Below are positions 1 to 11,300 of a stretch of 64,000 nt of DNA, one piece after another. Below the pieces are notes generated by a model. The model saw only the letters and a program-made list of their open reading frames with translations, was not told the DNA's origin and searched no databases. Position numbers and translations under genes: made by a program. The stretch is taken from the NCBI GenBank assembly GCA_027919835.1, contig JANVFP010000041.1, positions 248,001 through 312,000 on the forward strand, in the 5' to 3' direction. The number at the start of each line of letters is the position of its first letter. Within the stretch, counting starts at the first letter, position 1. This stretch comes from Lentinula raphanica. Its lineage: Eukaryota; Basidiomycota; Agaricomycetes; Agaricales; Omphalotaceae.

Positions 1-208
1 GGTGCTTTTCGAGGACATGGAAATTTGGTTGGGGAAGGCCGATTTTGAGTTCGATGTTGTGCTCCGGGGGAGAAGGGCTGTGAATCTTCCAGTCTCGAGG
101 AGGAAAGACGCTTTCTTTGACTTTGTAGGGGCTGGTTCTGGGAGAAGGAGCGGCATAGACGAAGGAGGCAGCAGTGAGAATCACTGCACAGGACAAGAGG
201 GAACGCAT
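1..208 (-). CDS. Sedolisin-type tripeptidyl peptidase, N-terminal end (partial)
   Basis: The reverse strand opens with ATG at 208 and stays open to the window edge (69 codons). Residues 1-20 form a signal peptide (basic start, hydrophobic core, Ala-rich end 'FVYAAPSP'). It is followed by the start of a pro-kumamolisin activation domain: 'PPRDWKIHSPSPPEHNIELK' and 'IGLPQPNFHVLEKH' match the usual opening of fungal S53 tripeptidyl peptidases. These are secreted acid serine peptidases that release tripeptides from protein N-termini and are activated by removal of this propeptide. The catalytic domain (Ser/Glu/Asp) lies outside the window, so activity cannot be judged. Family assignment rests on the propeptide only. 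Confidence 0.8.
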   Translation of the reverse strand, partial: MRSLLSCAVILTAASFVYAAPSPRTSPYKVKESVFPPRDWKIHSPSPPEHNIELKIGLPQPNFHVLEKH

Positions 209-256
209 TTGAAGGTGATTACGGTTGCGCTACACAATCGAGATACTCGCATCCTT

Positions 257-264
257 CTTTTATA
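257..264 (-). promoter_or_regulatory. Probable TATA box of the sedolisin gene
   Basis: Read on the minus strand this is TATAAAAG, about 50 bp upstream of the ATG at 208. That is a normal spacing for a TATA element in a fungal gene with a short leader. Confidence 0.5.
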
Positions 265-3045
265 GGACTTGAATTAGGGACTTTGTAGCAGCCTGGGAGC
301 CGATATAAGTCCCAGCCTATGTCATTGAAGCAGTGAAAGTAGTACTATGTAACCGAAAGGCCGGGGTGGTCTCAATATTCTTGCTCTATTGAATCTGGGC
401 AAGCTTTGCATTATATTCTGCCCCACTCAGCCATAGCTCGAGAGTTACCTGTATGCCCCCTTGAAGAGTATGAGATCGCAACGAATTCCTGAAGATGAGT
501 GTGCATGACAATTGAGCGGGAGCGTGCCAGTGTGAATCACTGACAGGCATCACCGCGTAGTATATCTTGTTGGGAAGATGTTGCTCTATTACAGCTCTAT
601 TACCTCTAGTATCTACTCTGCTCGAATCTTTCTGTCCGACTCTCAGATCTCAGGCCTCAGGTTGGATCTGAACCAAGGTACATGAAATTCTTCTTTTGTT
701 CGTGCTATAGATCGTTCAGCTTGTTCTTACTTCATACTTTATAGGACCCATACTGAAATCATTCAAGACTCGTATCTTCTCCTCTGTTCCTCGTTCTCCA
801 CGTGCAAGCCCCAAGCTCAAGGCTATCATCGTGATTTGTCGCTCATAGTACATCACGCATTATGCACAAATGCCCCGAACCCGAATGCATCCCTAAGGTC
901 GTTCACGGTGACCTATACAGTAACACATCGACATGTCAACGAAGCACCATCCTCTTTAAGACCTTGATAGCTCGAGGGCTACCGCACAATGGAGCGACGT
1001 TCGACATCTGGTACTCGTTCGGATCCACCCCTCTCCTCCACCTTTTCCTCGTGCTCTCTTCTTCCTCCCCATCCCAACTGTTCTCCTCAACCTGCCCTTC
1101 GTCTCTCTGCCCATACGCTTATACGTTCAACTTTATGATCTTTGGATGCTACCTTTGAAGTTTGGACTGAGGCGACCAAGGTCCCAGATGATGCCTGATC
1201 GTTAGTGGAGATGGAGATTGAGGACGGAAGGAAGTTGAGGATGATTCATGAAGAGGCAGAGAGGGTGGTGACGGGCGTGATAGATGAGGAGGTGTTGGAG
1301 GTGGTGTACACAATGGAGGAAGTTGAGGCGAAAGAGTGGAAGAGGCTTTCGCAACTTCAAGCTCCGCCCAGACCACTCAACCGACCATCGCTAATAGCTA
1401 TTTCGTCCGAGCTATGTGGAACGAGTACGTTCTTCATTATTATTATCTCACTGATAACTGACATCGATCCTATATCTATCTATCAGACTCGACTCCACCG
1501 ACGCCATTGTCGAGTGACTTTGATTTCATACTTTCTTATAACGGGAAAGCTCTGAGTCTAGCGTTCAATAACTTGCCACTATCGGTTGTCTTCCGACCCT
1601 CGACATAGACTGTCCACCACCTGCTCAAGAGACTATCAAATCATCGCACCCGTGAGGCTGCCTGTGTCTCTGCCTCCTCCGCTAGAAAGTAGCTCGAGTC
1701 TCGTCCTCGTCCTAATTCCATTCCTCGATCGATCCACGAGAGAACAGCTCTTCTTCAGGCTCCTACTCATCCGAACACACCACCTACCTTAGACCTACTC
1801 GGGCACATCCTTCCTCAGCTTCGACAGCACAGAAGGAGACCCACAGGAAGCCAACCGACGTGGATGACTTTGGGTACAGTCTTAATCACCCGGCCATCTT
1901 GACATTCCCAAACATGAACGACCGGGAACCTCTCGCCGCGTCGTCTCGCAGCCGTGTAGGAGGATTTCAAGCCATCTAGAGGTGGAGAGAATATCAGAAT
2001 CTCGATGTTATTTTCTGCCTGTCAGGAAAAGGGACACGGGAGACGGCCAACAGGGTGTTGAGTGTTCAGTCATGCATTGCCGACTCGGATGGTGTCCTTT
2101 GTGATGGCGACGAAAGCACGCAGTGATGTAGAAGCATGAACCATACGAAAACTAGGAACTAGGAAATGCGATAGGATAAACGGCACCTTCCTCCATCCCC
2201 ACCATCGAGTCAATGGCCTTCGGCAACTCAATGGGTCCTCCGTTCTTCGAGTTTTCACCAAACTCTCATCCTTAACATCGATCTCTCAGTGCAATCTCAG
2301 GAACATTCTAGTAGAGTCAGCCATCCCAGAACACAATCACTCACAAGGCTACGAGCTTGCGGTTCGATCACAGGATGTTCGTCGCAGGGAGAGTCAATTG
2401 AGAAAGACGTAAACGTTGTGAGGGACGGCGAAAAGAAGAGCAGAATGTGAACGATCAAGGTGGAGGGGGTGCTTGGAGACGCTGACTTTGGATAGTGTGT
2501 GTCGTGCTTCGTCCCAAGAACAAAGAGGTGGGTCGATACTGAATAATGTATGGCACCAGCTGATTCACTACCAGAGTTTTTTTTCAAAACGACATATATC
2601 GGTCTGGCGCTGCTGTGCTACCAGGAAACAGGAGCTGTCACTTTCTTCAACGAAGGATTTGACATTGCGATCATATGTCGAAGTTGTGCAGGAGGTTAAC
2701 TATTCGTCGACTAAAATAATCAAGGTCTGTCGTGCCCGTGTCGAGAAATAGAATTCGGAAAAGTCTAGCCGTTTAGCTTTACAAGGAGATCTCTATATCG
2801 TCTGTCACTCCAAATATCGATATCTCAAACTGCGTATACAAAAGTTGAATTCAAAACCGGGACAGCCAGTCTAAATCATGGGATCATCTCTCAATGTTTA
2901 TAAGAAGCTTGACCATGCTCAGTCTGATCGGGTTTATTTCTTGCTTGCTTTCGCCCACCAACATGTCCCCCAACAACTTACAACCACAATACATAACTAA
3001 TGAGTAAGCTTTTGTATATTTTTCACTTTTCCTTGCTTGATGCAG
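265..3045. other. Long stretch without a recognised gene
   Basis: Short open frames exist (plus 862-1158 and 1205-1555, minus 2297-2587 and others), but none gives a recognisable domain, a conserved splice pattern or a plausible start context. Low-complexity Ser/Pro-coding patches around 1030-1110 and 1600-1800 look like degraded or non-coding sequence. The last part may hold 5' exons of the NACHT gene: a splice acceptor at 3045 is followed by sequence in frame with it. Confidence 0.5.
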
Positions 3046-3093
3046 TATTCCACAACTCCAAACAGGAGTTTCCGAGAGGCTCATCATTTTACA

Positions 3094-3142
3094 ATGAACC
3101 AACCTTACTTCAGCAACAATACCTATCATGGATCTCCTCCAG
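3094..3142 (+). other. Proposed first visible exon of the NACHT-WD40 gene
   Basis: ATG at 3094 opens 16 codons plus one base, followed by GTAAGT. The acceptor at 3204 restores the phase (G + AT gives Asp) into the NACHT reading frame. The same frame is open back to an acceptor-like site ending at 3045, so this exon may be internal with the true start further upstream. A competing ATG at 3129 leads to an immediate stop after splicing and was not chosen. Confidence 0.5.
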
Positions 3143-6100
3143 GTAAGTGATGTATTTATTCAGCTTTGTTAAAATGGAAACACTTACTTCCTGAATCTTG
3201 ACAGATATCCAATTACAACTCTGGCAAAAGCTGAAGCCAGTCCCTGATTCCTGGCTTGATAAAGACAAGGTCTGTCTGCAAGGAACTAGAACAACAGTCA
3301 TTGAAGAAATCTCTCAATGGATTGAAAGTCATGGCTTGCATGAGTCTCAGACTTTTATTCTCTGTGGTGAAGCTGGTACTGGAAAATCTACAATTAGTCA
3401 CACCATTGGAAGAAACTTTGAACATATCTTGGGTGCATTTTTCAGCTTCAACAGGCAATTTCTTGCACAGAGCACACCTGCCAGTGCCTTGCGCACTATT
3501 GCATATCAGCTTGGCATTAAATTCCCTGAATTTGGGACTAGCTTGATTGAGGTTATCAAACAAAAGCCATTTATTCTGGAAGGCACTGCCACTGTTGAGG
3601 ATTTATGGGACACTCTGGTTGTTACTCCTGCCATGGAAACAGATAATTTGACTTTTCCTATTCTCATTATGTTTGATGCACTGGATGAATGTGATGGGAA
3701 AGAAGGACCAAGAGGAAGATTGCTCTCCATCTTGATCAACACCCTACCTCAGAATTTCTGCATCTTCATAACATCCCGTCCAGAAAACAGTATCATGGAG
3801 GACCTCAATGTGAAGCAAGCAAGCTCAAGTATCCAAAATCTCAAAATTAGATATATGGAAGATATTGAAGGTACAAGAGATGATGTTCTTAAATATGTGT
3901 GCTCTAGGATGATGAAAACTCAAGGTCCAAGCTTGAAGGAATATCAGTGTAGAATTCTTGCAGACAAGGCTGCAGGATTTTTCCAATGGGCAGCTATTGT
4001 TTGCACTTCTCTCCTTAATCAGGGGAAAGGAGGTGTCTCTGTTTCACAACGTTTTGAAAAATTTATTTCTCTAAGTGTAGAAATGAATATTCATACCTTG
4101 ACTACACTTGATGAGCTATATGAATATATTTTGAATGATGTTTTTGATGCATATGATCCAGAAGCAATGGCAGCATATAGAACAGTCATGTCACAAGTTT
4201 TAGCAGCTTTTGAACCTCTCACTCAGAATATATTGCACTGCTTTCAGACAAGTGGCGATATGGATATCATAGACTCTGTATTGTCACATCTTGGATCTCT
4301 TCTTACTGGAGTTTCAAAAACAGGTCATATTAAACCAGTCCATGCATCAGTTCTTGAGTTCTTGATAGACAAAAAGAGGAGCAAGCAATTTTGGATAGAT
4401 TTGGACCAAGGACACCAAATGCTAGCTGAAGGAGCATTTCATATCATGTTCAAAGGACTGCATTTCAATATGGCCAACTTGGAAACCTCATATATTCTTA
4501 ACTCTGAGGTTTTGGATTTAGAAGAAAAGATAGCATGTGAGATTGCTCCTGAATTATTATATGCTTGTTGTTTTTGGGATGCACATCTCAAGAATATCTC
4601 ACCAAATCCTTTGTGGCAATCAAAGCTTGATAAATTTTTTGATTTCTATTTATTATATTGGCTAGAAGTTCTTGGCTTGAACAAGAAAATCTATATTGCA
4701 TCAAGAGCAGCAAATATCGCAAGTGATTTCATCAATAGATTGGAGGTAATGATTTTTAGTATACAATTAGATTTATGTTCAAAACTGAACAACTTTTACT
4801 TGCAGAATCCCAATTCCAAGTTGGTGAATATCATTAGGGAGATACCTCAATTTATCCAAGCATTTGGCAAAATGATAACAGAGGCAATTCCTCATTTATA
4901 CTTGTCAGGTCTACCATTTATTCCAAAGGGCTCTAGATTATATTCTGTGTATAGACACTGTTGTGACTTAGAAAAGCAAGCATTGTGCTCAAGACAAATC
5001 ACAAGTTGGCCAAACCAGCAGGTATTATTAAAGGGACATCTTTCTACAGTCAATTCAGTTGCTTTCTCTCCTGATGGAACAAGAATTGTATCTGCATCTG
5101 AAGATGAAACACTTAGACTTTGGAATTCAGAGACAGGAGAAGCCATTGGTAGTTCATGGCAGGGACATTCAGACTTTGTTGATTCAGTTGCTTTCTCTCC
5201 TAATGGAGAAACAATCATATCAGGATCTGAGGATAAGTCAATCAGAATATGGAATGCTAAGAATGGGGATTGCATTAGGATTTTGAATAGTCTAGCACAG
5301 GTTAGATCAATTGCATTTTCTCCAGATGGCAAAAAATTGTATCTGGTTGTTTATCTGGAATAGTTACAGTATGGTATATAGATGCAGATCAAACTCCACA
5401 TAGTTTTCACAATGAAAGCCAATGTACAATCAACTCAGTTGCCTTCTCTCCTGATGGTAAAACAATCATAGCAGGAGCTTCAGATTCAACTATCAAATTC
5501 TTAAATGCTGACTCTATGGAAGCCATTGGTGATCCTCTTTCTGGACATTCTAACTCAGTTACCTCAGTTGCTTTTTCTCCAGATGGGAAAAAGATTGTAT
5601 CTGGATCTGAAGATAGACATATTAAAGTCTGGAATGCTGCAACAAGAGATATCATCAGTGTATTTGTACATGGGGACAATGACTTTGCTCGGGTCATCTC
5701 TGTTGCATTTTCTCCAGATAGTCAAAGAATTGTCTCTGGATCAATAAATTCAACTATTAGAATATGGGATATAAAAAATAATAAAGCTATTCATGATGGT
5801 CCTTGGAAGGAGCGTTCATTTGGAGTATTCTCAGTTGCATTCTCTCCAGATGGTCAAAAAATTGTGGCTGGCCATGGGGATGGATCTATAATACTCTGGA
5901 ATGCAGTTATTGAAGGTAATATAGATCCCAAACCCTGGCAGGGATATGACTTGATCCATACAGTTGCTTTCTCACCAAATGGCAAGAAGATTATTGCTGG
6001 CTCTAATAATTCAATCAAGATTTGGAATACAAAAACTGGACTTAGGGAACCATTTGGTGAATTCTCACCAGGGCATATAGATAAAGTCAAGTCAGTTGCT

Positions 6101-7267
6101 TTTTCTCCAGATGGAAACATAATTGTATCTGGATCTAATGACAAAACAATTATAATATGGGATGCCAAAACTGGAGAAGCAATTAGTTATCCTTTACAGG
6201 GACATTTCACTAAGATTACAGCAATTGCTTTTTCCCCAAATGGAAGCAACTTTGTATCTGGATCTCTTGATGGAGCAGTCATATTCTGGAATGTGCAGAC
6301 TAGAAATATCATGAGGCAGCCTTTTGAAAAACATTTTGACTCCATCCAGTCATTTGTTTTTTCTCCAAATGGTCAAAGAGTTTTATCTGCAGCCTCAAAT
6401 TCAACGATTATACTCTGGAATGCAGAAATTGGGCAATCCATTGGTACTTGGAAGTTAGAAAATAGATTTCAATTTTCACCTAGGGGTGGAGAAAATCTTA
6501 TGCAGCTATTGAAAGATGATACTAATTCACAATTGGAAACCCAATCAATCCACATTGACTCACTTGCTTTTTCTCCAGATGGTACAAAAATCATAACTGG
6601 CAATGACAATAAAACAATCACAATGCAAGATGCAGATACAGGTGTATTACTTGGCTGTGTATGGCAGGGACATTCTGATTCTGTCTCAACAGTTGCTTTC
6701 TCCCCAGAAAGCAATAAATTTGTTTCTGGATCTGCTGATAACTTAATCAGAATTTGGAATGCAAAACATAGGCAGCCCATTGATAGTGTTTTGACATTAA
6801 AGGGGCATACAAGTGGTATAACCTCAGTTACTTTCTCTCCAGATGGTCAAAAAATTGTATCTGGATCATATGATGAAACAATTAGAGTTTGGAATATATA
6901 TACTGAGATGAAGGATTCTTCTCAGAAGCCTTTTGAAGAATCAATGTCATGGCATCCTTGGAATACTCAAGGATACCAAACTACAACATCTATTCTCAAA
7001 TTATCACCCAAGCTGAATCCATCATTTCCCTTTTCCTCTTGCTATATTGACAGTGAAGGATGGCTGAAGGGCCAGTATCATGCTAGTCCAGAGTCTGTTG
7101 ATGTTATCATTCTGTGGATACCTCCTGAATATCGACATACTCTGTTTTTTCCTCCCACTGAGCTACTAATAACTCAGCGTGGCGTGGGCTATACTTTTGA
7201 CCTACAAAATTTTGCACATGGAACAAACTGGACCAATTGTCATATAAACGCACAAAGCAGCAATTGA
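3094..7267 (+). pseudogene. NACHT-WD40 NLR-like protein, one apparent -1 frameshift
   Basis: STAND-class NTPase of the fungal NLR type, thought to act as intracellular receptors in non-self recognition. Exon 3094-3142 joins 3205 onward (62-nt intron, phase kept). A 60-nt intron 4746-4805 has no in-frame stop. The NACHT domain shows Walker A 'GEAGTGKST' near 3366-3392 and Walker B 'ILIMFDALDEC' near 3660-3693. From about 5025 there are 14 WD40 repeats ('VAFSPDG.KIVSGS.D.TIRIWN'), enough for two seven-bladed propellers, then the conserved C-terminal cap ('GWLKG', 'ILWIPPEYR', 'FAHGTNW'). The frame breaks at the A6 run 5331-5336; one extra A would restore the third WD repeat. So this is a recent pseudogene, an assembly error, or a slippage site. 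The 5' end may extend into exons upstream of 3045. The gene is clearly richer in A+T than its surroundings. Confidence 0.85.
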
Positions 7268-8022
7268 AAGGTATGTGTTTCTATGTGGATGTATGCATTG
7301 AATACATAATTAACAATTTGCTCAGGATATACAGAAGTATTTAGTTATCAATTAAATGTCAATTTTTGGTTGAACTAGGTAACCTATCTTACATTCCATG
7401 TACTAGAGTATGTGCTCACCCCTACTTGGCTTAACTTTGTACCAACTTTTTGATTCATGCATGAAGAGATATTTCCTTTCTGCAACTTGAGATAAGTATA
7501 CCTATGAACACAGTACTAGAGTAATCAGTGAATACTAGAAACCTCATTGAAACATCTCTGTAAAGCTGAATAGACTCGGAAATCCAAGAACATTAAATTA
7601 GTGATGTGTTGTTCAACTTGAATGTATCAGGGAGCCAGAAATGGTACCAGTTGACTGTTGATCCATCTTTCTCTTCCTCCTCACCTTTCAACTCTCTCTG
7701 CCTCACCATGAGCTTGGTAATACATCCAGGACATGCCTTTATTTCTTGATCGCTCCGTAGCAGTTCCCTCCACCCGCGTCAAGAACACCGTGGAACAGGG
7801 AGATTGGAGTATCACATGTGTTCTGGATCTGGATTTGAAGCTGTAAGTTTGATTCTTGAAACTTCGACCAGCCTCCACCAAAAGAAATTTTCATTTGTTA
7901 AAGAGATTCATTCGGAGTTGAATTTGTGGGTCTGTGACATACGAGTTGGATCAAGAAAGATGGCAAAGATTCAGGATGGAAGCATCATGCACCGTACAGT
8001 CACCCCTCATAACACCTTCGGT
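7268..8022. other. Spacer between NACHT gene and copia element
   Basis: No supported gene. Open frames on the plus strand around 7804-8073 and 7934-8122 run into the left LTR and show no known domain. The AT-rich character of the NACHT gene continues to about 7650 and then returns to the composition of the rest of the window. Confidence 0.45.
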
Positions 8023-8027
8023 CCTAC
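8023..8027. repeat. Target-site duplication, left copy (CCTAC)
   Basis: CCTAC lies immediately left of the TGTTGG end of the left LTR and is repeated at 13255-13259. Five bp is the expected length for copia integrases. Confidence 0.95.
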
Positions 8028-8352
8028 TGTTGGCACAGAATCCAAATGGAAGTACCGCGGCACGAATCTGTAGCGTAGCGGAGATGCGAAGCTCAGTCGT
8101 CGAAGTAGAAGACGAAGACTAATATTATTATTACATACCTGTAGCGTAGCGGAGATGCAAAGCTACAATAGAGTAAGTAAGAATATAAACGAATGTGGAT
8201 AAAATAGAACATACCTCAGTCGTCGAAGTAGAAGACGAAGACTGAGGAAAAAGGAAAAATACACGAAACGAGTAATGAACGTAATTACATAATAACTGTA
8301 CAGTTACGGTCCGTGTCGTCCGGCTAACGAGCCCGAGCGTTGAATACCAACA
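8028..8352 (-). repeat. Copia 3' LTR (left end on the plus strand)
   Basis: 325 bp, TGTTGG...CCAACA. It is identical to the other LTR except at the eighth base (A here, G there) and in the string ACACGAAACG (ACACAAAACG there). It contains two near-identical short modules, TGTAGCGTAGCGGAGATGC and CAGTCGTCGAAGTAGAAGAC, each present twice. These may be transcription-factor or structural repeats of the LTR promoter. Confidence 0.97.
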
Positions 8353-8362
8353 CTCCCCCTCA
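8353..8362 (-). other. Polypurine tract of the copia element
   Basis: On the minus strand the sequence just before the 3' LTR reads TGAGGGGGAG, a purine run next to the LTR, where plus-strand DNA synthesis is primed. Confidence 0.8.
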
Positions 8363-11300
8363 ACGAGATGCGGCTCGTTGTAATCCCAAACCTTGAACGC
8401 CGATCCGGTGTTGCTCTGGTGTGAGTGGCTTGGTGAAGATGTCGGTGCAGTTCTGTTTCGAATCAACTCGGACAGTGGCTAGGTCCTTACATACGATAGC
8501 CTGGCGGATCCAATGGTAACGAATCTTGATATGTTTCGTACCATGAGTCACCTTGTTGGAGTTCAGGTTTGCCATGGCTGAGTTTGAGTCGACATGCATG
8601 AGAGTAGGAGAACGACGACCAAAACCTAGCTCATCAAGGAGTTCGCGGAACCAGACAATATCTGCACCACAGATACTACCAGCATAGTACTCAGCACCTG
8701 GAGTACCAATAGCAACTTGAGTTTGCTTCCGAGCATACCAGTGAAAGCAACCGGTGTTGAAGAACAGAGCACCACCAGATATCGAGTGGCCATGCTCATC
8801 AGGATTATCAGCAAAGTTGGCATCGGAATGAGCAAAGAAAGGATCAAAGGAAGGATTGCCTTTGGGGAGACCACCGAGTACTAGCTCATAGTCAGACGTG
8901 CCTTTGAGATAGCGAATGATCCGCTGAACAGCTATCCAGTGAGAACGACCAGGATTCTTCATGAATTGGGAAACACGTTGCACAGCACGACTGATATCAG
9001 GACGGGTCATGACAGCTAGGTGCATGAGACGACCAACAGCGTGAGGATAAGGAATGTGCTGCATAGCTTCCTGTTCCGCTGAAGCAGGAGGAGGGCAGTC
9101 TGACTGACGAAGAGGAGCGTTCTCCATGGGAGTGGAGACAGATCGACAGTCTTCCATGTGAAACTCTCGGAGTAGAGTCTCGGTGTAGCCTTGCTGAGAG
9201 AAAGAGATGGTTCATTTAGCACGATCACAAGTAATGGTCATACCAAGGAGCTGAGAGACAGGACCCTTATCTGTGATATTGACATGTTCCTTGAGATCGG
9301 CCTTGAACGAGTCCATGACTTTGCGAGTACTGGCAAAGATAGCAAGATCATCAACATGGGTGGTGACGATGACAGTGCCAGATGAGGAGCGGCATACGAA
9401 GACACAGGGATCACGGTCACAGACAGTGAAACCAAGAGAAAGAAGAATATTTTTGAGTTTCTCGTACCAAAGGAAACCAGCTTGCTTCAGGCCATACAAG
9501 GCTTTCCGCAGTAGCCAGACATGATCTTCTTTTCCTTCGATCTCGAGTCCTTCAGGTTGTTTGACGTAGACCGGTTGGTCCTCAGGCATCTCGGAGTTGA
9601 GGAATGCTGAGACCACATCGACCACATCTATCTCCCAATCGAGACTAGCAGCAAGAGTGGCAATACCTCAAGTGGACTCGATACTACGAGCTGTAGGAGC
9701 ACAAGTATCTGAGAAGTCAATCCCAGGTCGTTGAGAGAAACCCTGAGCAACAACACGAGCTCGAAACCCGTTAATGGTTCCATACTTGGCATGAGTCTTA
9801 ACGGCCCAAACCCAGCGGGTACCGACGGCCTTACAGCCAGGAGGCAGAGGAACAAGTTCGTATGTGCCTGTTTCGAGGAGTTTGGTGTGCTCGTATAGCA
9901 TGGCTTCCTGCCACTCTGGAGTGTCAGGGCAGTCCATAGCTTGCTTGTAGGAGAGGGGAGTATCTCCATGACGAAGATGAAAAGCGTGTTCGGGCTCACC
10001 AGGCTCGACTTCATCATTTTCAGGATCTGTAAGTGCTCCCCCATCACCATCGAAGCCTATAGCATCCTGCATGATAGCATGACGCTGAGCAGCGACCCCA
10101 GTACGAGTACGACGTGGAGTTGCATTAGACGGAAGTCTAGGGTTAGGACGTGGAGCACGAGGTGGAGGAGCAGGTGGTGGTGAAGGAGGAGGAGAGGGCG
10201 CAATGATGGGTGATTGTGGAGGAGGAGCAGGAGCAGGTGGAGGTCGAGCAGGAGGAGAAATTGAGACATCACCAGGAAAAATCTGCGAATAGTCATACGA
10301 CTCCCCCTTTGACAATGAAGCCTCACGAAAGAGTGCTCCCCCATAAGCGGAATTGTCAAACTTGACAGAAGCAGAGTGAAAGATACCTCGCTTCTCCGGA
10401 ACATACACCCGAAAAGCATCACGAACATCATCCTTCCCCAGATAGAATCCAGGCAGACCACGATCATCAAACTTGTGATCAGGAGAAGTGTTATATGCCC
10501 AGGCTTTACACCCGAAGGGGTGAAGATCACGTAACTTTGGACCATGGCCATAGGCCACATTCGGAGTCAATCCCCGAGGAAGAGAGCGAGTGAAGGAAGC
10601 GTTGCGAAGATCATTGATGTAGGTGACAGCCTCACCCCAGAAGGAAAGAGGAAGGCCAGAGTCAATGAGAATTGTACGAACCCGGTCAAAGATGGTACGG
10701 TTAAGACGTTCCGCACGAGCATTCTGCTGAGGAGTATGAGGAGCGGAGCTACTGTGACGAATGCCACGAGCCTTGAGGAAGGTGGACCACTCGCCAGAGA
10801 AGTATTCTCCCCCATTATCAGTATGAAGCTCAACCAGCTTACGACCAGTTTCACGTTCTACAAGTGCCAACCACTCTTTGAACGCAGCGAAAGCCTCGCT
10901 CTTGGTCCGAAGGAAGTAAACCCATGATTTCCGAGAGTGATCATCGAGGAAAGTCATGAGATAGCGCTTACCGTGCCTAGTTTGCGCAGGAGACGGTCCC
11001 CACAAGTCAGAGTGAACGAGATCCAAGGGATTTTTGGCTCGAGAAGTAGAGGGGGGAAATGAGGACCGAGTATGCTTGCCTCGCGAACAGGCATCACATA
11101 TGGGAGGCTCAGCCTTAAGCTCAGCATCCGTGAACTTCCACTCGTCGCCCAGTTGACCCTTCCGATAAAGCTCTCGACATCCCTCATAGCCTAGGTGACC
11201 TAGCGAACAGTGAAGGAGGTGGAGTTTAAGATTGGAAGGAGGAACGGAATCCGTCGTGGCATGGTGTACAGTATCCGGAGTATCCTGGTCAAGGGAGTAG

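Noticed and set aside
862..1158. 98-codon frame as a small gene
   Set aside because: No domain, Ser/Leu low complexity at the end, no splice or promoter support.
5325..5345. Canonical -1 programmed ribosomal frameshift in the NLR gene
   Set aside because: The site is C-AAA-AAA, not a full X-XXY-YYZ heptamer, and no obvious downstream stem-loop or pseudoknot was seen. Homopolymer loss is simpler.
8131..8466. Open frame across the left LTR, with its twin at 13033-13269
   Set aside because: Both copies lie in LTR sequence and encode the same residues only because the LTRs are identical; no domain.
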